A stretch of 30,394 bases of DNA from Chloroflexota bacterium (GTDB lineage Bacteria; Chloroflexota; Dehalococcoidia; Dehalococcoidales; RBG-16-60-22). The notes below the pieces were generated by a model that worked only from the letters and a program-made list of their open reading frames with translations, had not been told where the DNA came from and ran no database searches. A program made the translations under genes and the position numbers. The stretch covers positions 1 to 30,394 of the forward strand of contig JACPQH010000085.1 in the NCBI GenBank assembly GCA_016190585.1, given 5' to 3'. Numbering within the stretch: the stretch's first letter is position 1; the number at the start of each line of letters is the position of its first letter. Shown piece by piece: positions 1-6,850 of this stretch.

Positions 1-349
1 CGGCGGTCAGGGTGTAGGTCGGGGGCGGCGGGACTTCGACGAAGTTGGCGGTGATGGATTTGTTGCCGTTCATCGTGATGGTGGTGGGATTGACGGCGCC
101 GGTGAGGTCGCCGGACCACCCGGAGAAGGTCCAGCCCGCGGCGGCGATTGCCTCCACGTTGACGATATCCCCCTGGGTGTAGGTACCGCCCCCCGAGACC
201 GTGCCGGCCCCCTCGGGGTTAACGCTGGTGGTCAGGTTGCGGTCGCCAGCGACGGCGTAGGCGGGAAAGGCGGTCAGGATGAGCATCAGGACGAGCAGCA
301 GACCGGTGATGCCTCCCCGCCCGGTGCCCCTTAGAAGTGAACGCTTCAT
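1..349 (-). CDS. Secreted protein with InlB-type (divergent B-repeat) domain, 5' part only
   Basis: The reading frame starts at an ATG (349-347) behind a GGAGG Shine-Dalgarno at 358-362 and stays open to the window edge, so only the first 116 residues are visible. Residues 1-32 form a signal peptide: basic start MKRSLLRGTGR, a Leu/Ile-rich core and an AFPAYA cleavage-like site. Residues about 36-105 read like one divergent InlB B-repeat / Big-like module: NPEGAGTVSGGGTY, then GWTFSGWSGDL, then a MNGNKSITANF ending. A Pro-rich linker VEVPPPPTYTLTA follows, which usually leads into the next repeat. Proteins of this type are exported surface or adhesion-like proteins; the exact role cannot be inferred. 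It is divergent from the HTH gene at 677 and may be under its control. Confidence 0.85.
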   Translation of the reverse strand, partial: MKRSLLRGTGRGGITGLLLVLMLILTAFPAYAVAGDRNLTTSVNPEGAGTVSGGGTYTQGDIVNVEAIAAAGWTFSGWSGDLTGAVNPTTITMNGNKSITANFVEVPPPPTYTLTA

Positions 350-405
350 GTTGTCAACCTCCACTAATTTTATCGGCGGGTGCCCGGGTAAGTACCCAGT
401 CTATT

Positions 406-420
406 TCACGGGCTTCTCAT
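406..420 (-). other. Possible five-codon leader ORF (MRSP-stop) upstream of the secreted protein
   Basis: On the minus strand an AGGAGG sequence lies a few bases ahead of an ATG at 420-418, followed by AGA AGC CCG TGA. The ribosome-binding signal is as strong as that of the main gene 70 bases downstream, and the frames differ. It could be a translated leader peptide that affects expression, or a chance start. Nothing else in the sequence supports a function. Confidence 0.25.
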
Positions 421-455
421 ACGCTTCACCTCCTGACCGGTGAGTAAAGGTACAC

Positions 456-578
456 ATAATGGCCGTTAGCGGACACTAAGATGGCGGAATTCCCCGGTAT
501 GCGTCCTGTTTTGGAAAATGCTTACGCGGCTAGTCCGACAGCATAAGCGGGCGGGAAATGTCCCCTAACGGACATAAT
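456..578. repeat. 22-bp imperfect inverted repeat flanking the secreted-protein leader
   Basis: The arms are 456-477 and 557-578. They match at 18 of 22 positions when one is reverse-complemented, and share the core TGTCCSCTAACGGMCAT. The right copy is itself a perfect 6-bp palindrome (ATGTCC, six bases, GGACAT at 558-575) and overlaps the predicted start point of the minus-strand promoter. The arrangement suits a paired operator for a dimeric repressor, perhaps with looping; in RNA the arms could also base-pair. Confidence 0.6.
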
Positions 579-606
579 AATAAAGCAAAGGGACAGCATT
601 TGTCAA
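577..606 (-). promoter_or_regulatory. Sigma70-type promoter for the secreted protein
   Basis: On the minus strand TTGACA (606-601) is followed after 18 bases by TATTAT (582-577). Transcription would start near 570, giving a leader of about 220 nt that contains the inverted repeat arm at 456-477 and the five-codon ORF. It is back-to-back with the promoter at 642-670. Confidence 0.6.
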
Positions 607-641
607 GGCCTTTGCTGGGGAAAATATTATTTGCCGGGCTA

Positions 642-670
642 TTGACAATCAGGGATTGTCCCGTTATAAT
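642..670 (+). promoter_or_regulatory. Consensus promoter with embedded operator for the first HTH gene
   Basis: TTGACA (642-647), a 17-base spacer and TATAAT (665-670) make a perfect sigma70 consensus. The spacer holds a perfect 7-bp inverted repeat GACAATC-AGG-GATTGTC (644-660). A protein bound there would occlude polymerase, so autorepression by the HTH protein is a reasonable inference. The expected transcript start, about 677, coincides with a GTG start codon. Confidence 0.75.
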
Positions 671-676
671 GACCGC

Positions 677-952
677 GTGAGGACAAAACAAGACCGCATA
701 GGGTGCTTCCTGGATAATCTGATGCTGGAACGCCAGATCCTTCCCAGCCGGCTGGCTGCCGAACTCGGCGTCAGCCATACCACTATTGGCCGGTGGATCC
801 AGGGGACGGACTTGCCCTCCACCGGGTCGTGCCGCAAGATCGCCCGGTACAGCGGGACGCCCGTGGCAAGGGTCCTGGCCCTGGCCGGGCATCTCCCTCT
901 GGAGGACATTGAAGAGACCGACCGGCAGGTCAGTGTTTCTCTGAGCCGCTAA
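677..952 (+). CDS. Small XRE-like HTH transcriptional regulator (paralogue 1)
   Basis: This 91-residue protein has a lambda-repressor-like helix-turn-helix (LAAELGVSHTTIGRWIQG) followed by a helix with SCRKIARYSGTP and a short tail. A longer in-frame start at TTG 656 would lie inside the promoter, so GTG 677 is preferred. That implies a leaderless or nearly leaderless mRNA, because the TATAAT box ends at 670. The core is about 60% identical by eye to the protein at 1127-1516, so the two are paralogues. Small cytoplasmic DNA-binding proteins of this kind usually act as repressors; the palindromes in both divergent promoters here are the likely targets. Confidence 0.8.
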   Translation: MRTKQDRIGCFLDNLMLERQILPSRLAAELGVSHTTIGRWIQGTDLPSTGSCRKIARYSGTPVARVLALAGHLPLEDIEETDRQVSVSLSR

Positions 953-1048
953 TCCTCAAAACGCGTGCGCGGCAGAACAGATGTTGTTCCCTGGAAAATG
1001 TACCTAAGTACCTCGAATTGTGCGCAGCGGCGATTGTTTCCAATCTAA

Positions 1049-1077
1049 TTGACAAACCGGTACGTACGTAGTAATAT
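1049..1077 (+). promoter_or_regulatory. Promoter with TACGTACGTA palindrome for the second HTH gene
   Basis: TTGACA (1049-1054), a 17-base spacer and TAATAT (1072-1077) form a near-consensus promoter. A 10-bp perfect palindrome TACGTACGTA (1061-1070) sits in the spacer. Two further TACGTA copies, spaced exactly 10 bp apart, occur at 1636-1641 and 1646-1651, ahead of the peptidase gene. This supports a shared operator recognised by one regulator. Confidence 0.7.
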
Positions 1078-1126
1078 GTGCGCAAGGGAGCATGAAAAGT
1101 GCTCGTTGGTACGGGAGGGTGAGAAA

Positions 1127-1516
1127 GTGACCATCGTTACTTTTTTGAATGAACTGATGCGAAGACGGAAGCGCTTACCCAGCCAATTGGCCGCCGACCT
1201 CGGCGTTAGCCATGCCACCGTGCGGCGCTGGCTCCTGGGCGAGGATGTCCCCGGCATGCGCTCCTGCCGGCGCCTGGCGGAATACTCCGGCGCCCCCCTG
1301 CAAAAGGTGCTGGCGGTCATCGGCCACCTCCCTGATATCGGCGTGAGGGAAACCGTGGAATGGCCGGAGTTCCGCGAATACGCCCGCCAGAAATACCCCA
1401 ATGAGCTCGATGAGGACGTCATCACCATGATCGAAGACCTTATCGAGCGCCGCCGGCAAAAACAGTACGACCGGACCGAAGCTCGCCGGAAGTCCCGGAC
1501 GAAACGCCTTATCTGA
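1127..1516 (+). CDS. Small XRE-like HTH transcriptional regulator (paralogue 2) with charged C-terminal tail
   Basis: The 129-residue protein starts at GTG 1127 behind a GGGAGGG Shine-Dalgarno at 1113-1119; an upstream in-frame start at 1049 is the -35 box itself and is rejected. The HTH core (LAADLGVSHATVRRWLLG, then SCRRLAEYSGAPL) matches the protein at 677-952. It adds an acidic helical segment (EFREYARQKYPNELDEDV) and a very basic end (ERRRQKQYDRTEARRKSR). It lies between its paralogue and an ImmA-type peptidase on the same strand. In ICEBs1-type systems an HTH repressor is cleaved by an ImmA protease; this protein is a candidate substrate by context only. Confidence 0.8.
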   Translation: MTIVTFLNELMRRRKRLPSQLAADLGVSHATVRRWLLGEDVPGMRSCRRLAEYSGAPLQKVLAVIGHLPDIGVRETVEWPEFREYARQKYPNELDEDVITMIEDLIERRRQKQYDRTEARRKSRTKRLI

Positions 1517-1852
1517 GCCCGTCCCACCTGACCGGTTCGTCCCCGGTGGCCGGCTACTGAGGAAGCCTGCGTCGTGCTGTTGTCCCTGCCGGCTTCATAC
1601 CTATCCCGCCCTAAGGCCCTTTCCTTAGCGCCGAATACGTAGCCATACGTACCTCCCTATAAGGGTCTCACCGTATACAATTTAGTCCCGTTCTTTAGTA
1701 CTATGAAAATACATCCGGCATGGTTCAGAGGGGGTGACTATAAAGCGGCGATAGGCCGGTAAGAGAGCACGGTGCGCCCATCGGGAAGAACTTCTCGTGG
1801 GTTGTAGTGAACCCGCCGGATACCAGGGTCCACTAAGTCGGGAGGTTTCTAT
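1517..1852. other. Intergenic region with hairpins and repeated TACGTA sites
   Basis: No credible gene lies in these 336 bases. An ACCGG/CCGGT hairpin (about 1529-1545) and a CTAAGG/CCTTAG hairpin (1611-1628) could end the upstream transcript, though neither has a T-run. TACGTA occurs at 1636-1641 and 1646-1651. A GGGTT/AACCC hairpin at 1799-1814 lies in the leader of the peptidase gene. No consensus promoter for that gene could be picked out with confidence. Confidence 0.5.
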
Positions 1853-2545
1853 ATGCGTAGCAGAGTTTCCGGATGGGAGCACGAGCTGTGGTATTATGTG
1901 AGTACCGGCGACGGCGACAACTGCCCCGTTTTTGACAAGTGCCAGGCGCGGGCCGGCGGCGGCTGGGAAAACGCCGGTCACTGCTCCTGCCAGGGCGTGA
2001 ACTGCCTCTCCCCGGTGCTGACGAACAACAACTTTATCGAGGGCCTGCGGCCGGGCAGGATTTACGAGCTTATCGAGAAGCTCGCGGTAAAATACCTGAA
2101 GATGGGCGGGGTCAAGGCGCCGCCTGTCCCCTCGGCCATCATTAACCTGGTTGATCCTGGGCGCTCAATCGAGATCCGCCCGGTTCCCCTCAAGGCCTAT
2201 CACGGGGCCATCTGGCGCATCGACGACGGCTGGGTGGTCCACCTCAACAGCGGCGATACCCGGGAACAGCAGCGCTTGACCCTGTTCCACGAGGCGTTCC
2301 ATATCCTGGCGCACTGCCGGGCCACCCCGGTCTTCAAAAAGGCGGGCAATAACCGGGGGTCATTCAACGAGCTGCTGGCGGAGAACTTCGCCTGCCACGC
2401 GCTGATGCCGCGGCGGCTGGTCGAAGAGGGCTGGCGGCAGACCGGCGACGTGTCCCGAATGGCCGGGATGTTCGGCGTGCCGGAGAGTGCCATGACGGCC
2501 AGGCTGAGGAGCCTGGAGCTTGTCCGGTCTTGCCGGGCCGGTTAG
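1853..2545 (+). CDS. ImmA/IrrE-family zinc metallopeptidase with Cys-rich N-terminus
   Basis: The 230-residue protein contains HEAFH at 146-150 (HExxH zinc motif, catalytic Glu) and, about 25 residues later, E-x-x-A-x-x-F-A at 173-180 followed by ALMP. That is the ImmA/IrrE (M78) signature, the downstream Glu being the third zinc ligand. Known members cleave XRE-type repressors, and two such proteins lie just upstream. The first 50 residues hold five cysteines (about 24, 30, 44, 46, 51), which could bind a second metal or sense redox state; the peptidase family does not require them. ATG 1853 follows a GGGAGG Shine-Dalgarno. The stop overlaps the convergent LOG gene by four bases. Confidence 0.85.
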   Translation: MRSRVSGWEHELWYYVSTGDGDNCPVFDKCQARAGGGWENAGHCSCQGVNCLSPVLTNNNFIEGLRPGRIYELIEKLAVKYLKMGGVKAPPVPSAIINLVDPGRSIEIRPVPLKAYHGAIWRIDDGWVVHLNSGDTREQQRLTLFHEAFHILAHCRATPVFKKAGNNRGSFNELLAENFACHALMPRRLVEEGWRQTGDVSRMAGMFGVPESAMTARLRSLELVRSCRAG

Positions 2546-3228
2546 CTCTGGTGTACCGCCTTCCGCCCCACGATCTCCTGCTTGATATACCATCGCTGGA
2601 CGGCCTCGACTATCTCCTCGGGCTGGTCGCACACCCGGAGCAGGCTGAAGTCTTCCTCGGAGATAAACCCCTGCGTCAGGGAGAAGCTCCGCAGCCATTC
2701 CAGGAAACCATTCCAGTAACCGCCGTTATACAGCAGGACGGGGAAGGGCTTGATCTTGTGCGTCTGGATCAGTGTCAGCACCTCGGTAAGCTCATCGAGG
2801 GTGCCCAGGCCGCCCGGCATGATGACGAACGCGGTGGCGTATTTGACCAGCATCACCTTGCGGGCGAAGAAATGGTTGAAGCTCACCGATTTGGTCGTGT
2901 AGGCGTTACACACCTGCTCATCCGGAAGAACGATGTTCAGCCCGATCGAGGCGACCCCGGCGCGGAGCGCCCCCTTGTTGGCCGCTTCCATGACCCCGGG
3001 GCCGCCCCCGGTGATGATGGCGAAGCCCATCTGCCCCAGTCGGTAGGCGATCTCCTCGGTCTGCGTGTAGAGCCGGTTATCGATGGTCATCCGTGCCGAG
3101 CCGTAGACCGTCACCGCCGGCCCGATGTCTGACAGCTTGTCGAAGCCCTCGACCATCTCCCCCATGATGCGGAACATGCGCCATGACTCTTCCTTGGCGA
3201 GCTGGTTGATTTCGAAATCTTGCGGCAT
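2542..3228 (-). CDS. LOG-family (TIGR00730) Rossmann-fold protein
   Basis: The 228-residue protein has a Rossmann-like core with GSAR near residue 45, GGGPGVMEAANKGA in the middle and PGGLGTLDE later. The last is the PGGxGTxxE motif of the LOG / lysine-decarboxylase-like family. Characterised members are nucleotide 5'-monophosphate phosphoribohydrolases that release free bases (cytokinin activation in plants); bacterial roles are probably in purine metabolism. The length is normal. ATG 3228 follows a GGAGGGGGAGAG ribosome site. It is convergent with the peptidase gene. Confidence 0.85.
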   Translation of the reverse strand: MPQDFEINQLAKEESWRMFRIMGEMVEGFDKLSDIGPAVTVYGSARMTIDNRLYTQTEEIAYRLGQMGFAIITGGGPGVMEAANKGALRAGVASIGLNIVLPDEQVCNAYTTKSVSFNHFFARKVMLVKYATAFVIMPGGLGTLDELTEVLTLIQTHKIKPFPVLLYNGGYWNGFLEWLRSFSLTQGFISEEDFSLLRVCDQPEEIVEAVQRWYIKQEIVGRKAVHQS

Positions 3229-3249
3229 CTCTCCCCCTCCCGACGAGCC

Positions 3250-3278
3250 ATCTTACCACATCATCGGAGTGCTGCCAA
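3250..3278 (-). promoter_or_regulatory. Promoter for the LOG-family gene
   Basis: On the minus strand TTGGCA (3278-3273), a 17-base spacer and TAAGAT (3255-3250) lie just ahead of the ribosome site of the LOG gene. It is one mismatch from consensus in each box's conserved positions, giving a leader of roughly 15-20 nt. Confidence 0.5.
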
Positions 3279-3412
3279 CCACAGCTCGGCGCATTGCCTG
3301 ATCGTCCGGCGAGATAGCCGCGGCCCTGCCTATCGCGCCCTCTTCCCGCCCGATATTTACCGCGGCGGCGAAGCGGGCCTTCGGGTGGGGCGCATGTTCC
3401 GGTAAAAGCGGC

Positions 3413-3538
3413 CTAGTGTTTTTTGTCTTTCGCCTTCTCCGGCTCTTTCTCCTTTTTTTCGGGCGGTCTCTCCCTGGTCTCTTTCTTGATTACCTCAGGT
3501 TCCCGTACCGGACCCCAGTGTATCGGCCCTCAGCCCAT
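3413..3538 (-). CDS. Candidate novel small selenoprotein, Sec at codon 3
   Basis: The frame reads ATG GGC TGA and then runs open for 38 more codons to TAG at 3415-3413. With TGA as selenocysteine (U) the 41-residue product begins MGUGPIHWGPVREPE and ends in a Lys/Glu/Pro-rich tail (KEKEPEKAKDKKH). Expression signals are complete: promoter at 3574-3603, CCCTCC complement (GGAGGG) at 3546-3551 seven bases from the ATG, and no other start in the frame after the TGA. A hairpin at 3497-3515 fits a bacterial SECIS. I do not recognise the family. A TGG-to-TGA nonsense mutation (MGWGPIHWGP) is the main alternative. An independent TGA-containing UGSC gene at 22974-23525 suggests the genome does use selenocysteine. 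Confidence 0.6.
3497..3515 (-). promoter_or_regulatory. Candidate SECIS hairpin of the small selenoprotein
   Basis: Counting from the first base after the TGA, nucleotides 15-20 (GGGUCC) pair with 27-33 (GGAACCU) with one bulged A, closing a six-base apical loop GGUACG that starts at nucleotide 21. The known bacterial SECIS pattern (short upper stem, G among the first two loop bases, loop roughly 16-37 nt from the UGA) is met. The pairing was drawn by hand and no folding energy was computed. Confidence 0.45.
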
Positions 3539-3573
3539 CTTTTTACCCTCCGTGCAACGCGGTCTCTATCTAG

Positions 3574-3603
3574 ATGATATGGACTCCGGCCGGGCGGTGT
3601 CAA
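3574..3603 (-). promoter_or_regulatory. Promoter of the small candidate selenoprotein
   Basis: On the minus strand TTGACA (3603-3598), an 18-base spacer and TATCAT (3579-3574) precede the ribosome site and ATG at 3538, giving a leader of about 30 nt. Its presence argues that the short TGA-containing frame is an expressed gene and not random sequence. Confidence 0.55.
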
Positions 3604-3653
3604 ATTCGCCGCGGCCGGCGGCGCAGGGCTGGTGAACGAGGCCCGCCTGGCGT

Positions 3654-5222
3654 TTAGTGCTCTTTACGGAGCGGCACTTCCTTGATGAACATGTGAACCA
3701 CCAGTGAAATGACGGTGATCACCAGGCCGATGAGGAAAACGCGCGTCAGCGCCGAGGCAAGGGCCAGCCGCAGGAAGGCCATGAGCTCATCGAAAACCTG
3801 GCTCGCCTGCGGCCCGAGGGCTTGTAGCAACCGGGCCTGGGCGGCCGGATCGATCAGCACCTCGGGATCGTTGGCCAGCGCCGCCAGCGTTTCCGGCGGC
3901 ACCAGGCTTCTGACGGAGGCGGGCGCCTGGCCGGTAACGACCGCGGCGAAGCGGCTGTTCATCACCGAGCCGAACAGGGCCAGGCCGATGGAGCCGCCGA
4001 TGCTGCGGAAAAAGGCCGTGGAGGCGGTAGCCACGCCCAGCATGCGGTAAGGAACGGCGTTCTGCACAATGATAGTATACAGCGGCAGGGTCGTGCCCAG
4101 TCCGAATCCCGTAAGGACGATATTGACGATAGCCTCGGTATGGCTGGTGTCCTGGCTCATCGCGGCCAGGCGAGCCAGACCGGCCGCCATGATGACCAGG
4201 CCCACCGCGCCCAGCACCCGGTAGTGCCCCCCGGCCCGCGAGAGCAACTGGCCTGAGATAAAGCTGCCGGCCACCTGTCCCATCACCATCGGGATCAGGA
4301 AGGTGCCGCTGGCGGTGGCGCTCAGACCGAGTACGCCCTGGAAAAAGAGCGGGACGAAGATGATCGTGCCGAACATGCCGAAGCCGCTCAGCAGTATAAC
4401 CACCTCCGACACGCTGACCACCGGGTTGCGGAAAAGCGCAAACGGGATTACCGGCTCCGGGGCCTTGCTCTCGGCCGCGACAAAAACGGCCCCCATGACG
4501 GCGGCGAAGGCGAACAAGCCCACAATCGGCGGTGAAAGCCAGGGGTACTCGACGCCGCCCCAGGAGAGGGCCAGCAACGCCGGTACCACCGTGAGTATGA
4601 GGGCCGTCAGCCCGAGGAAGTCGATCTGGTGCCGGTGACGGTCGGGCCGGGGGTCAGGGAAGAACTTGATAAAGAGGATGATTATCAAGACGCCCAGCGG
4701 CACGTTAACGAAGAAGATCCAGTGCCAGGAGAGGGCGTCGGTAAGAAAGCCGCCCAGTACCGGGCCGATTACGGAAGCGATGCCGAAAACGGCGCTGATG
4801 CCGCCCTGGTACTTGCCGCGGTCTGCCGGCACAAAAAGGTCGCCGATGACGGTAAAAGCGTTGGCGATCATCACCCCGGCGCCCATGCCCTGAAGTCCCC
4901 GGAAAATAATAATCTGGGACATGGTCTGGCTCAGGCCGGAGAACAGCGACCCGAGAGTGAAGATGGCCAGCCCGGCTATGTAAAAAGGCTTCCGGCCGTA
5001 CATGTCGCTGAGCCGGCCGGTGATGGGTATCACCGTGGTGGATGTCAGCAGGTAAGCGGTGGTGATCCAGGTGTACTCGGTGAATCCCCCGAGGTCGCTG
5101 ACGATGCGGGGCAGGGCGGTAACGACGATAGTCTGGTCCAGGGCGCCGAGGAAGATCGCCATAAGCACGCCGGCCATGGTAAAGACGACCTGCCGGCGCG
5201 GCAGCGAGCGAAGCCCGACCAC
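3654..5222 (-). CDS. DHA2-family MFS drug exporter, 14 transmembrane segments (EmrB/QacA type)
   Basis: The 522-residue membrane protein has the DHA2 hallmarks: [13 protein letters not shown] in the first segment (motif D1), [11 protein letters not shown] (motif A) after segment 2, [10 protein letters not shown] (motif B) and [10 protein letters not shown] (motif C) in segment 5. Its length and hydrophobic pattern fit 14 segments. It would export hydrophobic or cationic compounds by proton antiport at the inner membrane; the substrate cannot be predicted. The start is GTG 5222, with an AAGG ribosome site; an internal ATG near residue 17 would lose little. A TATAAT box lies upstream on the minus strand near 5263-5268 without a clear -35. 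It seems monocistronic. Confidence 0.9.
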   Translation of the reverse strand: MVGLRSLPRRQVVFTMAGVLMAIFLGALDQTIVVTALPRIVSDLGGFTEYTWITTAYLLTSTTVIPITGRLSDMYGRKPFYIAGLAIFTLGSLFSGLSQTMSQIIIFRGLQGMGAGVMIANAFTVIGDLFVPADRGKYQGGISAVFGIASVIGPVLGGFLTDALSWHWIFFVNVPLGVLIIILFIKFFPDPRPDRHRHQIDFLGLTALILTVVPALLALSWGGVEYPWLSPPIVGLFAFAAVMGAVFVAAESKAPEPVIPFALFRNPVVSVSEVVILLSGFGMFGTIIFVPLFFQGVLGLSATASGTFLIPMVMGQVAGSFISGQLLSRAGGHYRVLGAVGLVIMAAGLARLAAMSQDTSHTEAIVNIVLTGFGLGTTLPLYTIIVQNAVPYRMLGVATASTAFFRSIGGSIGLALFGSVMNSRFAAVVTGQAPASVRSLVPPETLAALANDPEVLIDPAAQARLLQALGPQASQVFDELMAFLRLALASALTRVFLIGLVITVISLVVHMFIKEVPLRKEH

Positions 5223-5342
5223 TAGGGATTAGACCTTAACGGTACAGTAGCGCGCACACCCTGAATTATACCGCAACGCGCGCGGATAGAGTAGCGCGGC
5301 GCGGGCCGCCTGATTACTCGATCTTGGTTGCTGTCAGACCTG

Positions 5343-5421
5343 CCTCACCCCAATCCCCTCTCCATCCTGAAACATTGGCTACACTACCGCCAAACATGGA
5401 GCGGGGGACCCAGGGGTGAGG
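5343..5421. repeat. Imperfect long inverted repeat (79 bp, MITE- or REP-like)
   Basis: CCTCACCCC (5343-5351) and GGGGTGAGG (5413-5421) are perfect terminal complements, and internal CTCCAT (5360-5365) pairs with ATGGAG (5396-5401). The sequence type (CCTCACCCC...CCCTCTCC) resembles the widespread hairpin-forming intergenic repeats of many environmental bacteria. The rest of the 5223-5465 gap holds only the palindrome described next. Confidence 0.65.
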
Positions 5422-5433
5422 TTGCTTGACAAT

Positions 5434-5449
5434 CTCAACCTAGATTGAG
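5434..5449. terminator. 16-bp near-perfect palindrome downstream of the site-2 protease gene
   Basis: CTCAACCTAGATTGAG is a palindrome with one mismatched pair and lies 17 bases past the stop of the minus-strand protease gene. It may act as a transcription end or a protein site; there is no following U-run on the minus strand, so an intrinsic terminator is uncertain. Confidence 0.35.
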
Positions 5450-5465
5450 TAGAACCCGGGCCGCC

Positions 5466-6587
5466 CTACGGTTTGAGCTCGGCGTTCATGTTAATAAAGG
5501 CGATCAGGTTGTCCCGGCCGATCATGCCGACTATCTTATGGTCTTCCACCACCGGTACCTGGTTGATATCGGACTGGGCCATTATCTGGAGAACGTTGGC
5601 GAGCTCTTCCGTGGGCGACACCGTCTTGAGCTGGTCCAGGTTGGTCATGGCCTCCCGGGCCTTGACGGAGCTCCACCTGTCCCGCGGGACGGCGCGGATG
5701 TCGGCCATGGTGACCAGTCCGCGTACGCGGCTTTCATCGGTAACCGGGAAACAGCGGCGGCCGGTGGTGAAAACATACTCGTTAACCAGGCGCTCGATGG
5801 TCATGTCCGGGCTGACCAGGGTGCACTCGGTGGTCATAATCTCCCGCGCGATGTGCCCCTTGAGCATCTCCTGGAGCGCCACCTGGCGGTAGCTGTTGGT
5901 GGCGGCGTTGTCCAGGAACCAGCCGATGAAGGCGATCCACAGGCCGTTGAACCAGTTGCCGGTGAAGATGATGAGGATGCCGCCGGCGATGAACAGGAAG
6001 GCCACGCCCCGGCCGAACCAGGAGGCTATCTTGGTGGCGCGGCGCAGGTCGCGGATACGCCACCATAATATGGAGCGGAAGACGCGCCCGCCGTCCAGGG
6101 GGAAACCGGGTATGAAATTGAATACGCCCAGCGCCACGTTGATCAGGCCCAGCCAGTACGCGATGGCCGCGACAAACTGGTTCGTGTCGCGGGAGAGAAA
6201 AAAAACACCCCAGAAGACGGCGCCCAGCACTAGGCTCGTGCCCGGGCCGGCCAGGGCCATCCAGAACTCGTCCTTGGCTCGCGCCGGCTCCTGGGTCATC
6301 TCGGAAACGCCGCCGAAGATGAACAGCGTTATCGAGCGTACCGGTATGCCTTCGCGCCGGGCGACCAGGCTGTGCATAATCTCATGGGTTAGCACCGAGC
6401 TGAAGAAGAGGAAGCTGGTAATTACCCCGGCGAGTATCGAGGTCGACTGGGGCCAGTTCGGGTAGGTCAAAGGAAAGTAGTTGTACGCCAGGAGCCAGGT
6501 GACCAGCAGAAAGACGATGAACCAGGAGTAGTGCAGGCGGACGGCGATGCCGAACAGGCTGCCGATAGGTACACTGCCTTTAAACAC
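5466..6587 (-). CDS. Site-2 protease (M50) with two CBS domains
   Basis: The 373-residue integral membrane protein has the intramembrane zinc motif HEIMH at 68-72 and NFIPGFPLDGGRV near residue 160, whose Asp is the third zinc ligand. Five or six hydrophobic segments occupy residues 1-230. The cytoplasmic C-terminal third contains a CBS pair (AREIMTTECTLVSPD, then KAREAMTNLDQLKTV and EDHKIVGMIGRDNL). This is the SpoIVFB-like S2P/CBS group; proteases of this class cleave membrane-bound regulators, and CBS pairs often bind adenine nucleotides, so energy-state control is plausible. GTG 6587 follows AAAGGAGTGAGG. No substrate gene is evident nearby. Confidence 0.9.
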   Translation of the reverse strand: MFKGSVPIGSLFGIAVRLHYSWFIVFLLVTWLLAYNYFPLTYPNWPQSTSILAGVITSFLFFSSVLTHEIMHSLVARREGIPVRSITLFIFGGVSEMTQEPARAKDEFWMALAGPGTSLVLGAVFWGVFFLSRDTNQFVAAIAYWLGLINVALGVFNFIPGFPLDGGRVFRSILWWRIRDLRRATKIASWFGRGVAFLFIAGGILIIFTGNWFNGLWIAFIGWFLDNAATNSYRQVALQEMLKGHIAREIMTTECTLVSPDMTIERLVNEYVFTTGRRCFPVTDESRVRGLVTMADIRAVPRDRWSSVKAREAMTNLDQLKTVSPTEELANVLQIMAQSDINQVPVVEDHKIVGMIGRDNLIAFINMNAELKP

Positions 6588-6807
6588 GGCCTCACTCCTT
6601 TGAACGCGAAGGCTATTTCCTTGCTGATTGTATACGCCTCCGAGCCGGACTTTCTATCCGTAGGTTTACCTAGTTTTGTCATGAGCGTAACCATAACTTG
6701 ATCGGTAGGTTACTATGGCAGGCGAGCTTGATTTAACAATCGGTTCGGGGCAAAATAGGGGTATTCTCAAGGCCAATTAAGTGAATTTACTAATCTACGC
6801 CCCCGCT

Positions 6808-6836
6808 TTGATTGTTTATCATTACTGTGATAGATA
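6808..6836 (+). promoter_or_regulatory. Probable promoter of the flavin reductase gene
   Basis: TTGATT (6808-6813), a 17-base spacer and TAGATA (6831-6836) lie 14 bases ahead of the ATG at 6851. An inverted repeat TATCA-TTACTG-TGATA (about 6818-6833) overlaps the -10 box and could be an operator. The remainder of the 6588-6807 gap shows no gene; a TATACAAT box near 6632-6640 on the minus strand could serve the protease gene. Confidence 0.45.
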
Positions 6837-6850
6837 ACTGGAGGTGCGCG

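Noticed and set aside
350..606. A c-di-GMP or cobalamin riboswitch in the leader of the secreted protein
   Set aside because: None of the conserved core sequences of these classes was found; only inverted repeats and a short ORF are visible.
975..989. Second possible LexA-like site (GAACA...TGTTC) upstream of the second HTH gene
   Set aside because: The half-sites are 5 bases apart, not the required spacing; the GAACNNNNGTTS reading has a mismatch, so SOS control is not supported.
1525..1550. T-arm-like sequence (CCGG-TTCGTCC-CCGG) suggesting a tRNA
   Set aside because: No acceptor, D or anticodon arms can be drawn around it.
1..2545. Prophage or integrative element covering the regulatory island
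   Set aside because: No integrase, terminase, relaxase, attachment-site repeat or tRNA end was seen; the HTH and peptidase genes alone do not prove mobility.
3220..3635. Two plus-strand ORFs (3220-3405 and 3423-3635) in the gap between the LOG and MFS genes
   Set aside because: They have no ribosome site and no recognisable composition; the second is antisense to the TGA-containing ORF, which has full expression signals.
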